Shown in pieces: positions 33,192 through 45,508 of a stretch of DNA of 64,000 nt (the first letter of the stretch is position 1; every line of letters begins with the position of its first letter). This DNA comes from Glycine soja (Eukaryota; Streptophyta; Magnoliopsida; Fabales; Fabaceae). Location of the stretch: contig NC_041010.1 in NCBI RefSeq assembly GCF_004193775.1, positions 45,001,562 through 45,065,561 of the forward strand. Reading direction: 5' to 3'. Below the pieces are notes generated by a model. The model did not search any database. It was not told where the DNA came from and saw only the letters and a list, made by a program, of their open reading frames with translations. The position numbers and the translations under genes were made by a program.

Positions 33192-36100
33192 ATGGAATTC
33201 GATGCCGCGATTCCCGTGTCCCGAGAGCACCTCCCTCCAGGTCTTTTGCTTTTTCTTCTTCTTTTATATGCTTTCTTTCAATCTGGTAATTCGTTCCGAT
33301 CACGTGTGTTTTCGTGATCCTGTTGTTATCGCCGATGATCATCGATGGATGATCGTCGCGCTTATTTTGTTGTTCTGCGGTCTGATTCTGAGATCTGAGA
33401 TGCTTTGTTTTGTTTCACTTTCTTTTTTTACGTAAGGTACTAACTTGCAATTTTTTTTTAATTGGATTCCACTGTGCTTGTTTGTGTGTTGATGATGTTT
33501 TCTTAACCGCTTTGGGAATGTTCTGTGTTCATGTTTGTTCATGCAATTTTTGTTGTTCTGCTTTTTTAACTGGACAAAAAAACCGCAATCAAAGCTGTTT
33601 TTTTTTTTTCAAGTTCTCTTAAATTTAAATTGGTAATGAATATAAACTTTCCTGATTTCGTTTTGCAATTTTAGGTTTAGATACTGTGGAGTACTTTCGG
33701 GATAAATTGTTACTATTACTGAAGTGAACACTTTAATAATCATTAAAGTTAAACTAGGTGCAATTTATGGAATTTTTGTAAACTTTTTTTTATGAGTATT
33801 TTACAATTTAAACCTTTATCGCCAGCTTTTTTGTTTTTAATTTTTATTTTTGAAAGAACCTGAAGTTTAGAGACCATGGCAAATTTGGAAAAGTCTTGGG
33901 CTCATAACAAACGGATTTTTGATGTGGTTTGGACAAAATACCAAACAGTTTCATACATATTCATAAGTCAAAGCCAAGTTTGTAGTACACTGAGATAAAT
34001 AAAGTGAGAAATAGAAGTCTAAATTAAAATGATGTCTCTTTTTGAGAGATGGACTTTTTCATATGATGTTGTTTCAGATGAAATGTGGCAAATTAACTTG
34101 AGGTCAAGTGAAACAATGGAATCAGGACCTTATCCTGAGCATCCCGGAGAACCAGATTGTTCATACTACATTAGGACTGGTCTTTGTAGATTTGGAGCAA
34201 CATGTCGATTTAATCATCCTCCTAACAGGAAGCTGGTATGATCCTTGCATTGCTTTTGGACAATTTGTAATTATAATTTTGTTTTATATGTATTAGATAT
34301 TGTTGATACGTAATTCTTGTTTTTTATATTAATTTATTCCAAACACTCCTATTTTCTATGTAGAATATCCCAAGGCGATGCAATCAATAGACAATTGAAA
34401 CCATTTCCTGTAGTCTCTTTATATTCCTCTTTCAGCAAATGTTCTTTGCTTAGTTTATTCCTATATTAAAAAATGCTTGCATTTTCCACTTACTCAATTT
34501 GATTATGTCAGTGAATTAGCAGACAACAAAGACGCTCACACACACACACACTTGGGAGGATATAACTTGCATTTGTGTATAGCTATTGTTTTTCTTTACA
34601 CATCCATGCTCTTTTCCCGAGTTAATTTCTTTTAGCTGTTTTTACCTATTTTTCAAAAAATAATCTTGTTACTGTGATGTATATGGTCAAAAGTAACTAT
34701 CTTGCTGTATTGTTGGTACTTTTCATATAGTTACCTGATAGTTTTTTCTTTGAAAACTATCAGGCTATTGCCGCTGCACGGATGAAAGGTGAATTCCCAG
34801 AAAGGATAGGACAGCCAGAATGCCAGGCATGTACTTGTTTATCAATGAATGCATAAGGTGCACATTGCTTGTTTATGTGCATGCTCTGTGAATTTTCTTT
34901 TTGTTAAGGTGGAATTTTATAATTTTCAAAATTGTAGCACTTGAACTATTTAGGATGTGTGGAATTACCTGAGAGAATTCCTCTCAGCACTATGTATTTA
35001 TACTTAAATCTGATTACAATTCAAATCCTTAATACCAGATAGATCCTAAATTGTAAGGCCAAGAGATGAGGATATGATCTATACGGGACAGGTGATTTGG
35101 ATCCTTGGTGAACATATTTGCTACGTGATCACTAGAGTATACATATGAAGTAGTGATATCCCTAGAAAGAATCTTCTCTCGTATGGCAATCAACCCTGGT
35201 GTGTTTGGTTTGCCCAAAGACTGGATTGTAGGCAATGTAAAATGCAACGTGATTATAGCCAATACATTTTATAGGATTTGTCTTGCAAAATCTCAAGACT
35301 TGAAATTATTGTTTAATCATATATAAGTTCACAAGTTGCAAGAGCCATACACCCATACTGCAATGCTATACTTTTGTACTTGTTCTCGCAACTGCAATTT
35401 GCTTCTTGCTTTCCATAAGGTGAGGTTAGCCATAATAAGGATACAATGTCCAGAAGTTGATTTTCTATGACTAGGAGAGCTTGGATCTGCATATTCTTCA
35501 TACCTAGCAATGTCTATTTATGTCTTTATTTTCATAAATCAATCCCTTTCTTGGAGAACTCTTGATATATATATATCTAGATTTGAATTACTGTAGTCCA
35601 ATGACTATCACATGGAGAGTTAAGGATTTGATTCCCGACAAAGGAAATATCAGGCCCAGTCATGATGTGAGAGTAGTTTTGCCACTAATCTATAATATCA
35701 ACATGAGTCTGCTATTCATCATCAAAGTTCAACATTTAGATTCATAGGAGCAATAGCACTTCAGTTTCTTCCAAAATATTGAGAGCATATTTCTTTTGAA
35801 AAATCTGTAGAATTGGTAATTTAAACACTCTGGGGATGGAGGTGGGAGGAAAGAGATTAAGCCGTCAATGAGAGTTGCATGCCATCCATTTTCTTTACCT
35901 GTTGTCTCTGGAATTATTATCTAGATTTATTTGAAAAGTGGTATATTTTGGGTTGAAAGTTAACAGTATTTGAATTTTGTTTCTGTATAAGAATGTGTTT
36001 GCCTAAAATTTGAGGTAGCTGGTTTATGTTTATCTAACATTAGTTCAGTTTAGCATTCATCTGTCTGAAAATCAATTAAACATTTTACTACTTGAAGCAC

Positions 36101-39100
36101 ACTTTTTTTTCCAATTATTTTTGTTTGTCTTAAGAAGTATTATCCTATATAGTTATTTGATATGCAACCTTTATCTGCTTTTAGCAAATCTTGATCATTG
36201 ACATCTCCATGAGTTAGGAAGCAAAAAAGTTAGGAAAATGACTTCATATCAAACTATAAATGGTTTTTTTGATATTATTTTCTTATTTGATTTTATAAAT
36301 TATGATCTTTATGTGTATTATCAATGTTAATACTAACCTTTTACTGTTAAGCTCTAATTTTGGTCTTGATATAGTATATATATCATATATGTATTTGTGC
36401 ATTTAAACATTCACCATATTACAAATACTGATTCCCTTTTTTGTGCTTTCCAGTACTATTTGAAGACAGGAACTTGCAAATTTGGAGCCACATGCAGGTT
36501 TCATCATCCTAGAGACAAGGCTGGGATTGCTGGAAGAGTTGCCATGAATATTTTAGGCTATCCTCTCCGCCCAGTTAGTATTGAATATTTACCTCTTGTT
36601 TATAGCTAAATACAGCTGAGGCAGTAGTTTTTTTGTCAATTTGTGGCCATCTAGTTTGATTGCTTGTTTGGTTTATAGCATAATTAGTTTGCCTGACACA
36701 GTTTTAGAATTGAAAGCTTTAATTCAGATGATGCTTCTTGCTGTTCTGTATACAACGTCAACATTTTTGAGGTAGCCTTGCATACAGAAATTTTATATGA
36801 CACTGGAAAGTTTTGCTGGACTGTTGATATTCATAGTCTAATTCTACGTTTTCTTTGTTTCTTGTTGATACAGAATGACCCTGAACAGATAATTTTTCTA
36901 TTTAATATCTGACACCTGATTGTTTTGTTTGATTGCTGATATTAATAATCTAATTCAATATTTTTTTCTGTTTCTTTTTGATACAGAATGAGCCTGAATG
37001 TGCTTATTATTTAAGAACTGGACAATGTAAATTTGGGAACACTTGCAAATTTCACCATCCTCAACCAAACAATATGGTGCTTTCCATGAGAAGTTCTCCT
37101 GTTTATCCTACTGTCCATTCTCCAACTACACCAGGTCAGCAGTCATACGCGACAGGAATCACAAATTGGTCTAGTTCATCGTATATTCCTAGCCCACGTT
37201 GGCAAGGCCCTTCAAGTTATGCACCTTTAATTCTACCTCAGGGAATGGTTTCAGTGCCTGGGTGGAGTGCATACAGTGTAAGCTCATCCATTCTTTCATA
37301 GAGAGGTCATACAGAAGAAATAGAAAGATGTGATATTCTATGCTTGTGACAGATTAAAATGTGTTTTCCATTTGCTATAAAACTATTCATGTGCTTTAAT
37401 CTAATGGCTAAGCTTTTGGGATACTTTGTTCATGATGGCATGGTATCAAAGCCTCCAGCATCTTGTAGTTTAGAGTTATTCCAGTTAGATATAAAACCAT
37501 TCCAGTGCTTTCACCTAACAACTTAAACCTTTGAGTGAGTTGGTTCATGACACCATCATTTATATTTCCTTCAGATTTTAATCTGCCTTTGTGAATGGCT
37601 GTTTGGCTCTGGATTTTTAATTTTATTGGGCTATTAGGATGTATTCCCCTACTATGTTCTTGTCTATCAAGGTATTTTTCTTATGGAAAATTGAGCTTGT
37701 AACTTGTTGGGGAGAAATTTTATTGCACTTATTTTTCACATAATACATTGGTTTCATCTATCTGATTTTATGGTGAAAGATTATTAATATAATGCCACAT
37801 GACAGATATATACTGAGCTTTTTTACAGATCTTGCTGTTGCTAATATGTATCAACATCCTAATGAAACAATAATTTTTCCAGGGTCAAATGGGATCAGAC
37901 AGTCCTCAGCAAACAATGGGAAATGGCCAAAGCTATGGAACTTCTCGGCAAAGTGAACCAGCAAATTCAGGATCCCAGGGGGCATATTCTCAATTTCGTT
38001 CTGGCTCTGTTCCTGTAGGGTTCTATGCGTTGCAGAGGGAGAACATATTTCCTGAGAGACCTGATCAACCTGAATGTCAATTCTACATGAAGACTGGAGA
38101 TTGCAAGTTTGGTGCAGTCTGTCGTTTCCATCATCCACGTGAAAGGATGATTCCTGCTCCTGACTGTGTTTTGAGTCCTATAGGTCTTCCTTTACGTCCT
38201 GTGAGTTGAATTTTTGCTCTTGAGTTCCAAATATGAAGTTTATTTTTCATTAAGAGAGATTTTTTTTTACCTGAATTTACACTTCATTATAGTTCTCATA
38301 GGTTTTGCATTTAGTAAGGCCTCAAAAAAGAACTAGTCTTCTTAAATTTGCTTGTAGATTTTTTAATTTGTTACTATATTATTCTTTAGTATTTACATTG
38401 GTCTATTATTTGAATTAGAATCCTCTAATTTTAGCTCCCGAGAGATACACAATTAGACATGACACACTTGTGGGACTATATGCAGAAATTTTAGTAGCCC
38501 GCACTTGAAATTTGGGTCCTCTGACTTAGGGGTGCTGTATCTATCTCTCTTCTGAAATGACTAACTCAATGTAGGAGCTAAAATGAGCAACAGTGTAATT
38601 TGTAAGCCAGAAGAGTGTTGTATAAGTTACACCATTTAAGGAAGACGGTGGTTATACCTTTTGGTGTTCTGTCTTGATAATAACTTTTTCTGTTCTTTGA
38701 AAACATATTTTATAGCTTGTTTTAAAAGTTAGGGTACTAACATGTTTCAAAAGTTATCAGCATAGGAATAACGAGTTCCAGTCAAGAGAAGTATAACTTC
38801 CTGGCAATCATAAAATGGTTTTAAATAAATACTTTTATTATGGCGTGTGATAGATCCCCACCTAAGAAAGTTTGTTTGTAAGATCTTACATGAGAAGGGA
38901 GGGATATGCTCCCCAAGTTAGAGTGTCTTGGCAAGGGGAGTAACTAATATCCTATGGGACATGGATCTCATGTTAGAGAGAGGGAAAAGAGTGGAGGCAG
39001 TGCAGGATATATGGTATAAGTTTCTGTCAGGTTTCTATCAGTTTGCAATTAACATTTTCATGAAATGAAAGAATCTAAATCACTCTATGTTGGTGATGGA

Positions 39101-40294
39101 GTGTTTTTATTTTTAAATATTAGGAAGTAATATGTCCTAGTCCTATGCATGACATCCTATAAATTGTTTAAATCACAATAGATGAGAAACCCTATCATTG
39201 AACCATGCAAGAGCATTTACATATGTTTGAACCGAGACAGAGAGGAATTGTAGTTTTAAGTGTAACAATATTCTGAAGCCAACTTAATGGTTTGCAATTG
39301 TAGAATTGAAGACAGAAGAAGAGACAATTAAAACTCTTGAATTTGGCTAGGCCTAACTCAAGTCCAAAAGTTAGCTCATAAAGTGAGAATTGACCTAAAG
39401 CCTTTAGAAGCCCTACTTTGGACATATATTGTACTGGGAAAGCCGTGGGGTCAGGTAGATTGGACAGGGAAAGTCACGAGGTTAGGTAGATTTTAGGACA
39501 ATTGATGGTGGTCCAATATCAAATCTATGATAGACTTTGATATCATCTTGAATTTAGGATGAATCTAACTCAACCTCAAAAGTTAGCTTATGAGGTGAGG
39601 ATTGCATAGGCCTTTATAAGCTTTACTTTGGCCATATATATAGTTGATGTGGAATCTCAACAAAAACATAATCAATATCAATTATTTGAAGTGTGCGCTT
39701 CCCTTTTGTGTCTAAATCAAATTGTGATATCTGATGGTATTGGTGTTGCTTCCTGTGCTTCTTGATGTAGCATATCATTCCCCAAAATTTGTCTGGTATA
39801 TTTCCTTCTTTTAACTGTGTGAAATGCAATAGATTATTTTAACTAAATACATGACTTCGTTTCTTGGGTAAAGTGAATAAATTCATAAAAAAAATTGTTT
39901 TGTTGTGATTATAGGGAGATGAGAATATATGCAATTATTTATTACAGTGTTCTCTTCACATTGATTTTGGTACATGCTAATAGAGGAGAGGTTGTGTCCC
40001 ATTTTCCTACAGGGAGAGCCCCTGTGTGTGTTCTATTCACGTTACGGCATATGCAAATTTGGTCCAAGTTGCAAGTTTGATCACCCAATGGGAGTCTTCA
40101 CCTATAACATATCTGCATCACCTTCAGCTGATGCCCCAGGACGGCGTATGTTAGGTTCTTCATCGGGAACTTCTGCATTAAATTTATCATCAGAAGGACT
40201 TGTTGAGTCAGGCTCAGCAAATCCAAGGAGGCTTTCATTATCAGAAACTCGACAGATTCCTTCTGGTGATGATAACATTGATGAAGAGGGATAA
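33192..40294 (+). CDS. CCCH zinc-finger protein with five fingers (ZFN-like)
   Basis: Seven exons give 426 residues: 33192-33240, 34078-34235, 34764-34826, 36454-36573, 36987-37277, 37883-38200 and 40013-40294. Five C-x8-C-x5-C-x3-H fingers are visible. They start at about residues 44 ([20 protein letters not shown]), 89 (split by an intron), 135 ([20 protein letters not shown]), 292 ([20 protein letters not shown]) and 338 ([20 protein letters not shown]). Linkers such as [19 protein letters not shown] and [10 protein letters not shown], and the GYPLRP and GLPLRP motifs, are those of the plant ZFN1/2/3 family. Members bind RNA or DNA in the nucleus; the target is unknown. Only the start at 33192 splices in frame into exon 2 (..[17 protein letters not shown]). 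Intron 3 begins with GC (CAG then GCATGT), and intron 4 contains a duplicated 3' splice site. Exon 1 is the least certain part. Confidence 0.92.
34960..35520 (-). mobile_element. Copia retrotransposon relic (RNase H end) inside intron 3 of the zinc-finger gene
   Basis: On the minus strand the interval contains the 3' end of a Ty1/copia polyprotein in decayed form. First is a stretch ending [10 protein letters not shown] (35313-35510), matching the copia RNase H phrase AEYRAMA-TCEL. Then comes [20 protein letters not shown] followed by [10 protein letters not shown] (35029-35262), matching the copia HFIREKI...D-LADIFTK motif. Stops and frame changes make it inactive. The sequence down to about 34960 may be the start of a degraded 3' LTR with a TATAAATA box. 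It lies antisense to the host gene. Confidence 0.75.
36811..37006 (+). repeat. Tandem duplication of an intron-exon boundary (decoy 3' splice site)
   Basis: Two copies, 36811-36888 and 36923-37006, share the pattern GATATT...TCTAATTC...TTTCTTxTTGATACAGAATGAxCCTGAA. The second is the real acceptor and start of exon 5 (AG ends at 36986). The first holds an equally good acceptor (AG ends at 36873) 113 bases upstream. Use of the first would read [12 protein letters not shown] and then a stop. Confidence 0.8.
39350..39645. repeat. Dispersed-repeat fragment with internal direct repeats in intron 6
   Basis: Two related blocks of about 80 bases, near 39351-39432 and 39562-39640, share CCAAAAGTTAGCTCAT / CTCAAAAGTTAGCTTATGAGG and a TACTTTGG(A/C)CATATAT end. 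They are about 210 bases apart. The wording TAACTCAACC-CAAAAG-TAGC is, as I recall, widespread in legume genomes, so this is probably part of a dispersed repeat. It is non-coding. Confidence 0.55.
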
Positions 40295-41532
40295 TGATGT
40301 CTCTTGGAAATGGGTCATTTGCTTTTTACAAATTTTTTTCAGGGGAGAAAAAGGGTAATCTGTAAATTGATTTTCCAATTGCTGAAGATGTACAGACTAC
40401 AGAGTTCATGTCAAGCTGATTCTGTCAAACCTGCTATTTAATGCAGTTGACAGATTCAGTTGTTCTGAATTTCATGCTGTCACATTGTATAAATTTTACA
40501 AATATTTGTCACATTTGGTGAAAACCCAATGTGAACATTTCTTCAGTCTATCTATTTAATGTTTTCCCAATATGTAAAAAGTGTTTTTCTGAAAATCTAT
40601 AATGATCAGTATTTGGCTCTTGTGTGAATCTTTCTTTGGTGCAGGTTTGAAATTCAGTGCAAAGACTTTTCTTTATGCTGTCTACTGTGCATACATAGAA
40701 ATCTTTTTCAACAGCAAACCAACAGTATGATCAATATCCTTTTATTTTCCACATTTTTTGTGTCAACTGTGCATACATAGAAATATTTTTTACATTCTTA
40801 TCAGAATATAGCAGCAGCCGAAGGAAGTCTTAATTGTTGCATGTTTGCATATTTTCTTCAAAGTCAAAATAAAAGCAACTGTTCTAGAATTTTATCTATA
40901 ATTCTGCTTTCCCATGTTATATTTATTCTTTTTGCAATGATTGATTGTCCTAGATAGAATTCGTTTTGCAGAAGTTGAAGGAAAACTGTCTAAACCGTGA
41001 ACTTTGGTGGCAGCAGAAGCCCGTTAATTTTATGCTGTTTTGCAGATGTCAAGCCTCAACACAAATGTGACTTCTGTTTTTGTAGGGTTCAGGCTACAAA
41101 TTACTTAAATACATGCTTCAATTAATGGTGTGGGTGGATGGTCCTTTCCGGCTTGGAGTTCTATTAACAAAGGTTACATGCAACTAAATCATGGTCGGGA
41201 GTTTAACTCTTCTCTGGAGGATTTATCAGAAGCATCAATTCAGTGGCTGAACTGAACATAGATGTATTTGATGTCTTGCTCGCTGATTCTTGTATGTGTT
41301 ATCCATATGCTTACACAGGTACTACGTCGATTCTTTCTTTTATTTCATGATACAAAGAAATGGTGTAGTGATCATTGTCACGATTTGCACTAATAATTTT
41401 TTTTGCAGTCCTGTGCTACCACCCAAATCTTGAGAAGCGAGTTTTACTGTGCTGGACTGTTACTTTTCTGAATCAGAAAAGAATAAGGAAATGTTCTTAC
41501 TATTTTTAGAAACTCCAGTTTTCCAAAAATCA
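40295..41532. other. 3' UTR and downstream flank of the zinc-finger gene
   Basis: The first few hundred bases after the stop are the likely 3' UTR. The region up to about 41500 has moderate composition but no open frame or splice pattern I can support. Confidence 0.5.
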
Positions 41533-41831
41533 TACTCCCTCCATTCCGATATATAAGACTTGGCCAATTATTTAATCCATCAAGATTAAGAAAAGTTATT
41601 AATTTAATTTAAAATAATAAATTTGTCTTAAATTTATAATTTTTTTCAAAAACTATCAATGTCATCAATGTTTCTTTATCTTCTAATAGTTTAATAAATT
41701 CTCTTTTTTTAATGAGGAATTTTTCAAAGTCTAAAAATAATTAATGTAAAAAATATTATAGATTGAATCTTATAAAAAAATAATAAATATTATTTTAAAC
41801 TTAAATCTTATAAATAGGAATGGAGGGAGTA
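41533..41831. mobile_element. Stowaway MITE, copy 2 (well preserved)
   Basis: Perfectly typical ends: TACTCCCTCCATTCCGATAT at the left, mirrored by TAGGAATGGAGGGAGTA at the right, with TA at each boundary. The interior shares AAATTTGTCTTAAATTTATA and TTTTTTTCAAAAACTAT with the copy at 9111-9409. No coding capacity. Confidence 0.88.
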
Positions 41832-43355
41832 AAAATAAAAGAACTTGTTTGATTGACCTGTTTTTGTTTTTATTATTAGTGTGTTTTGTTCCACATTCCT
41901 GATGTGCTTTTTCGAGTAAGGAATTAATGGTTATAGCTTTCATATTTTTGGGTGGCATGGACGTGATTTTTGGCTTATGGATGAGTTTCCAAACACACAA
42001 TAATTGATTCTTCCAAACACACAATAATTGATTCCCAGTTTACGTCCTAATATTTCTTGGTGAGTGATACCATGTTTGGATTAGCTTCAATTTCGTTCAA
42101 AACCACGTCCATTTTATAGTTGACCTAAAATCTAACACTAGCAGCTTCAGATTTTGCATGTCACAGATATGAGTACCTGTGGATGTGGAACCAAACAGGC
42201 TATGAGTCAATTTGCATGTGTTGCAACTTTTGAAGCTTTCATTGGTTAATAACCCGCAGAAATACGCAAGATTTCTGTGGGATACACAGCATTTATTTAG
42301 TTGGTTGGCGAGTCACCTGGGCTAAAAATCTGAACTACTCAGAAGGATAATTTTTTTAATGGGAAAATTGGTTTAGATTGGATTTTTCTTTTGTGGGAAA
42401 ATATTCTTTTTGCAGAAAATATAATTTAAAGTTAAAACCATGGATAACACTAAACAGATGCTGCATAATAACGTTGTAAAGCAAATATGATAAGACTGTT
42501 TTCTAGCTATTGGTATTTTTTTCCTAGTTGTCAGCTCTGTTCTGCGCCTTCACTGGCCACTCTCTTTAAACCGTTCTGTGTTTTTGCCTCTAATTTAGTG
42601 CGTGTAAGAATTTAAAGCTGTGTATGTCCTAAGGAATAAATCTGCTAATCTTTCTCCTTTTTCTATATTTGGTGACATGTGGAAGTGGAACCCCCTCATC
42701 TTAATCAAACACTACTATTATACTTGAAAGGAGAAAAAATAAATGAAAGTACACATATCAGTGATGGATATCTCTACTGGAACCACGAGTATAAAATTAG
42801 GTACACAACGCGCAAACAAAAGCTTTCCTTTAAAGAGTGTTCGAGAAAATTTTATTCATTAATAATACTTTACGCTAAGTCAAAAAGTTCTCAACTTTTC
42901 CTTAATGTATTGTGAGTATTTTATGATGTTTTTTGTCTGTATATTTATCATTTCTAATAAAATTATGCAAAAGCACACATAATGCGTTTACTAATTACTA
43001 TAAAATAACCAAATTTCAAACCGAAATAGTTGAGAGGTTTATGAAATGTTGAAAATTCAAATTCATGTGAAAGCACAAATAGTTAGCGAGTCCAAATAAG
43101 GATTGTTTTTCATGCGGATTAATTATGTTTTCATTATTTTTTTGAGCAAAACTATTACCATTTGTAGTAATTATATATTTTTTTTCATTCTAGTTCCTAC
43201 CGTTGTCAAATAGTAGTATTAATTAATGATGTGATAATCACATTGAGAATCACATAACTTAGCACATCATCAACCAGTTTGATGAAGATAAAAAAAAATT
43301 GGTAAATTATATTCTTGATTCTTTATCAACTAGTTTTTGTTAGTTAATTTCAGCC
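41832..43355. other. Intergenic region
   Basis: The 20-base phrase ATTCTTCCAAACACACAATA and a partial repeat of it occur in tandem near 41990-42035. Otherwise I see no gene; a 78-codon plus-strand ORF at 42679-42915 has no family resemblance. Confidence 0.45.
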
Positions 43356-43758
43356 AGTGACGGATTTAAGATTTTTTCTTGGTGGGGATATTTTTTATAA
43401 TATATTTATAAAAAATATTATAATTTTTACAAAATACATATTATGTAAAACAAAAAACTTAAGCTTCTACCTGGTACAATTGATCTCTAAGCATTTTTTA
43501 TTTTTAAAATGTTGTATGATTTTTAATTGTCAATACTATAAAAAAATAAGAATATAAACGGCAAAATTAGTACAAATTATTTTTTCTTTTATCTTTTATA
43601 ACTTTTTATATCAATCCATTTTAAAATAAATTATCTTATTGGGACGACACTGATTTTTTTATGGGACAAAAATAAGAATTATTAAATATATTCAAGTATA
43701 AAAATTTATCTTGTGGAGACAATTGTCCGCACAATCTTATATGCATATCCGTCCTTAA
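43356..43758. mobile_element. Possible hAT-type MITE
   Basis: The left end AGTGACGGATTTAAG is answered at the right by CATATCCGTCCTTAA, whose reverse complement is TTAAGGACGGATATG, so a GACGGAT core is shared. The flanks read TTTCAGCC (43348-43355) and CTTCAGCC (43759-43766), an 8-base target duplication with one mismatch, as expected for hAT elements. About 400 bases, AT-rich, non-coding. Confidence 0.5.
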
Positions 43759-45365
43759 CTTCAGCCAAAAGTCGATGCTAAATGACATTGTTGTCAACTA
43801 CTGGTTCTATAAACATGCAAGGTGTCCATACACTTGATATGATAATAGTTTGTGAAATAAAAATGGGAAAGACAATTTTCTTAAAGTTAGAATGAAAAAC
43901 ATTTTTGGAGATATAATATTGGTGTGGTGATAAAGAAAGGACATGATTGAGAGATCCTAGGTTCTAATACTTCTACTAATAAAAATTAATAAACTAACAA
44001 TAAATATTTGTCAATAAATAAAAAGAATGAAAACCATTTTTCTCCTTCCATAATGTTATTGGAGTTATCAACTTCTAGGTGACAAATAACCTTGTTTTGG
44101 TTGAGACATGTAAATGACAAATATGTTTGGTTTTGTTCAGTTGAAATGAACATATTTGTTAAGAAAAAAAAAGGAATAGAGACGAAATTATATGAATCCC
44201 CCACTTCTTACTCTTTATTATAACTAAAAAAATTATCTTTTATTTTTATATTTTAAATCGAACACAAACATTAATAAATTATTTACGTCTTTAGTAGACA
44301 TGAGATCTGTCAAAAAAAATTCCTCTTTTATACAGTGGTATACTTAAAATAATAATAATTTTAAAATTTCAAAATAGTAAATAGATAGACATACTTTTTC
44401 TTTTAAAAATTACAGTTAAAAGAAATAGATGCCGTAAAATACTAGTAGTAGTACACATTTATGTCTAATAGTACCTATTACTATTAGCAAAGGACCACCC
44501 GACCATCGTATACAAACCGTGATTTCCAATGTAACCCTCTACGTGAGTGCCAAATTGCATCCTCTCAATCCATTTATGAGAGAATTTGTGAAGACCCATA
44601 TGCCTGATGCAGATATATTGTGCTTCTGTTCACACAAACCCAATAAATATAATGAGGTCCACAGTCCACGCTAATTTCTTTTGTTCTATTTCTTTATTAC
44701 AGCACCAATGTCTTTTTTTTTTTTAAATATTATGAATGTTATTGGTACCAATTATTTATCGATTTTTATAATTAATTGTCGCTAAAAAATCTGATTGATT
44801 ATCTCTAATAATATTATTTCCTTTCCATCATGGTTTTTTTATCTATAAAGTTTGAACCCAATTTTTTTTTATAAAAAAAATAAGAGTTTGAGTACCACTC
44901 AGACTAAGATCTCTCTTATTTTACTGCTCACTACTTTTTTTTTAATAAAATTCCTGCCTTTATTAGGTTTACAGACATTCACACAAATGGGTTGAAGAAA
45001 AGAAAGGGTGTTTACACTTTACTTGAGTGAGACTGAGAGTCTCAAGAGAGTGTGTGTGAGTGTTTGATATTCTCGATTAAATAAATCTCACTGTCTCTTT
45101 CTCTCTCTCTCTCTCTGTGTTTTTGTTGTGTTCTCTTTACTACCTCTTGAAACCAAAAGGGTCACTCTCTGTGCTGTGGCCTCTGTTTTCAAAGGAAACC
45201 CTTGTTCTTTTCCTTGCCTTTCTTTCTTAGCACTGTCTTCCAACTCCCAACTCATATAATTTCATTTTCCCTAGTCTTTTTTGTTTTCACTCTTTCCTTG
45301 TGAAATCTGCAAAACCAGCTATTCAGTTTAGTTATCAAACCAAGCCGAAGCTCTTACATTATTTT
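43759..45365. other. Intergenic region and promoter of the cysteine-rich peptide gene
   Basis: No gene is seen to about 44950. From about 45000 the DNA is pyrimidine-rich, with a (CT)n run at about 45096-45117, and is probably the promoter of the downstream gene. Confidence 0.5.
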
Positions 45366-45374
45366 TATATATAA
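45366..45374 (+). promoter_or_regulatory. TATA box of the cysteine-rich peptide gene
   Basis: TATATATAA followed by GTAGGCACC, about 140 bases before the start codon, would place transcription initiation near 45400 and give a leader of about 110 bases. A CT-rich block lies about 250 bases upstream of it. Confidence 0.5.
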
Positions 45375-45508
45375 GTAGGCACCAAATACACATTTATGAT
45401 ACACCAATTTGAAGCTTGTCCACACAATACAAGATTATCACCATCCCCTTTCCATTCACAAACCTAAGAGTAAGAAGCACTTGTCAGTGACCAACAAACC
45501 AACCAACC

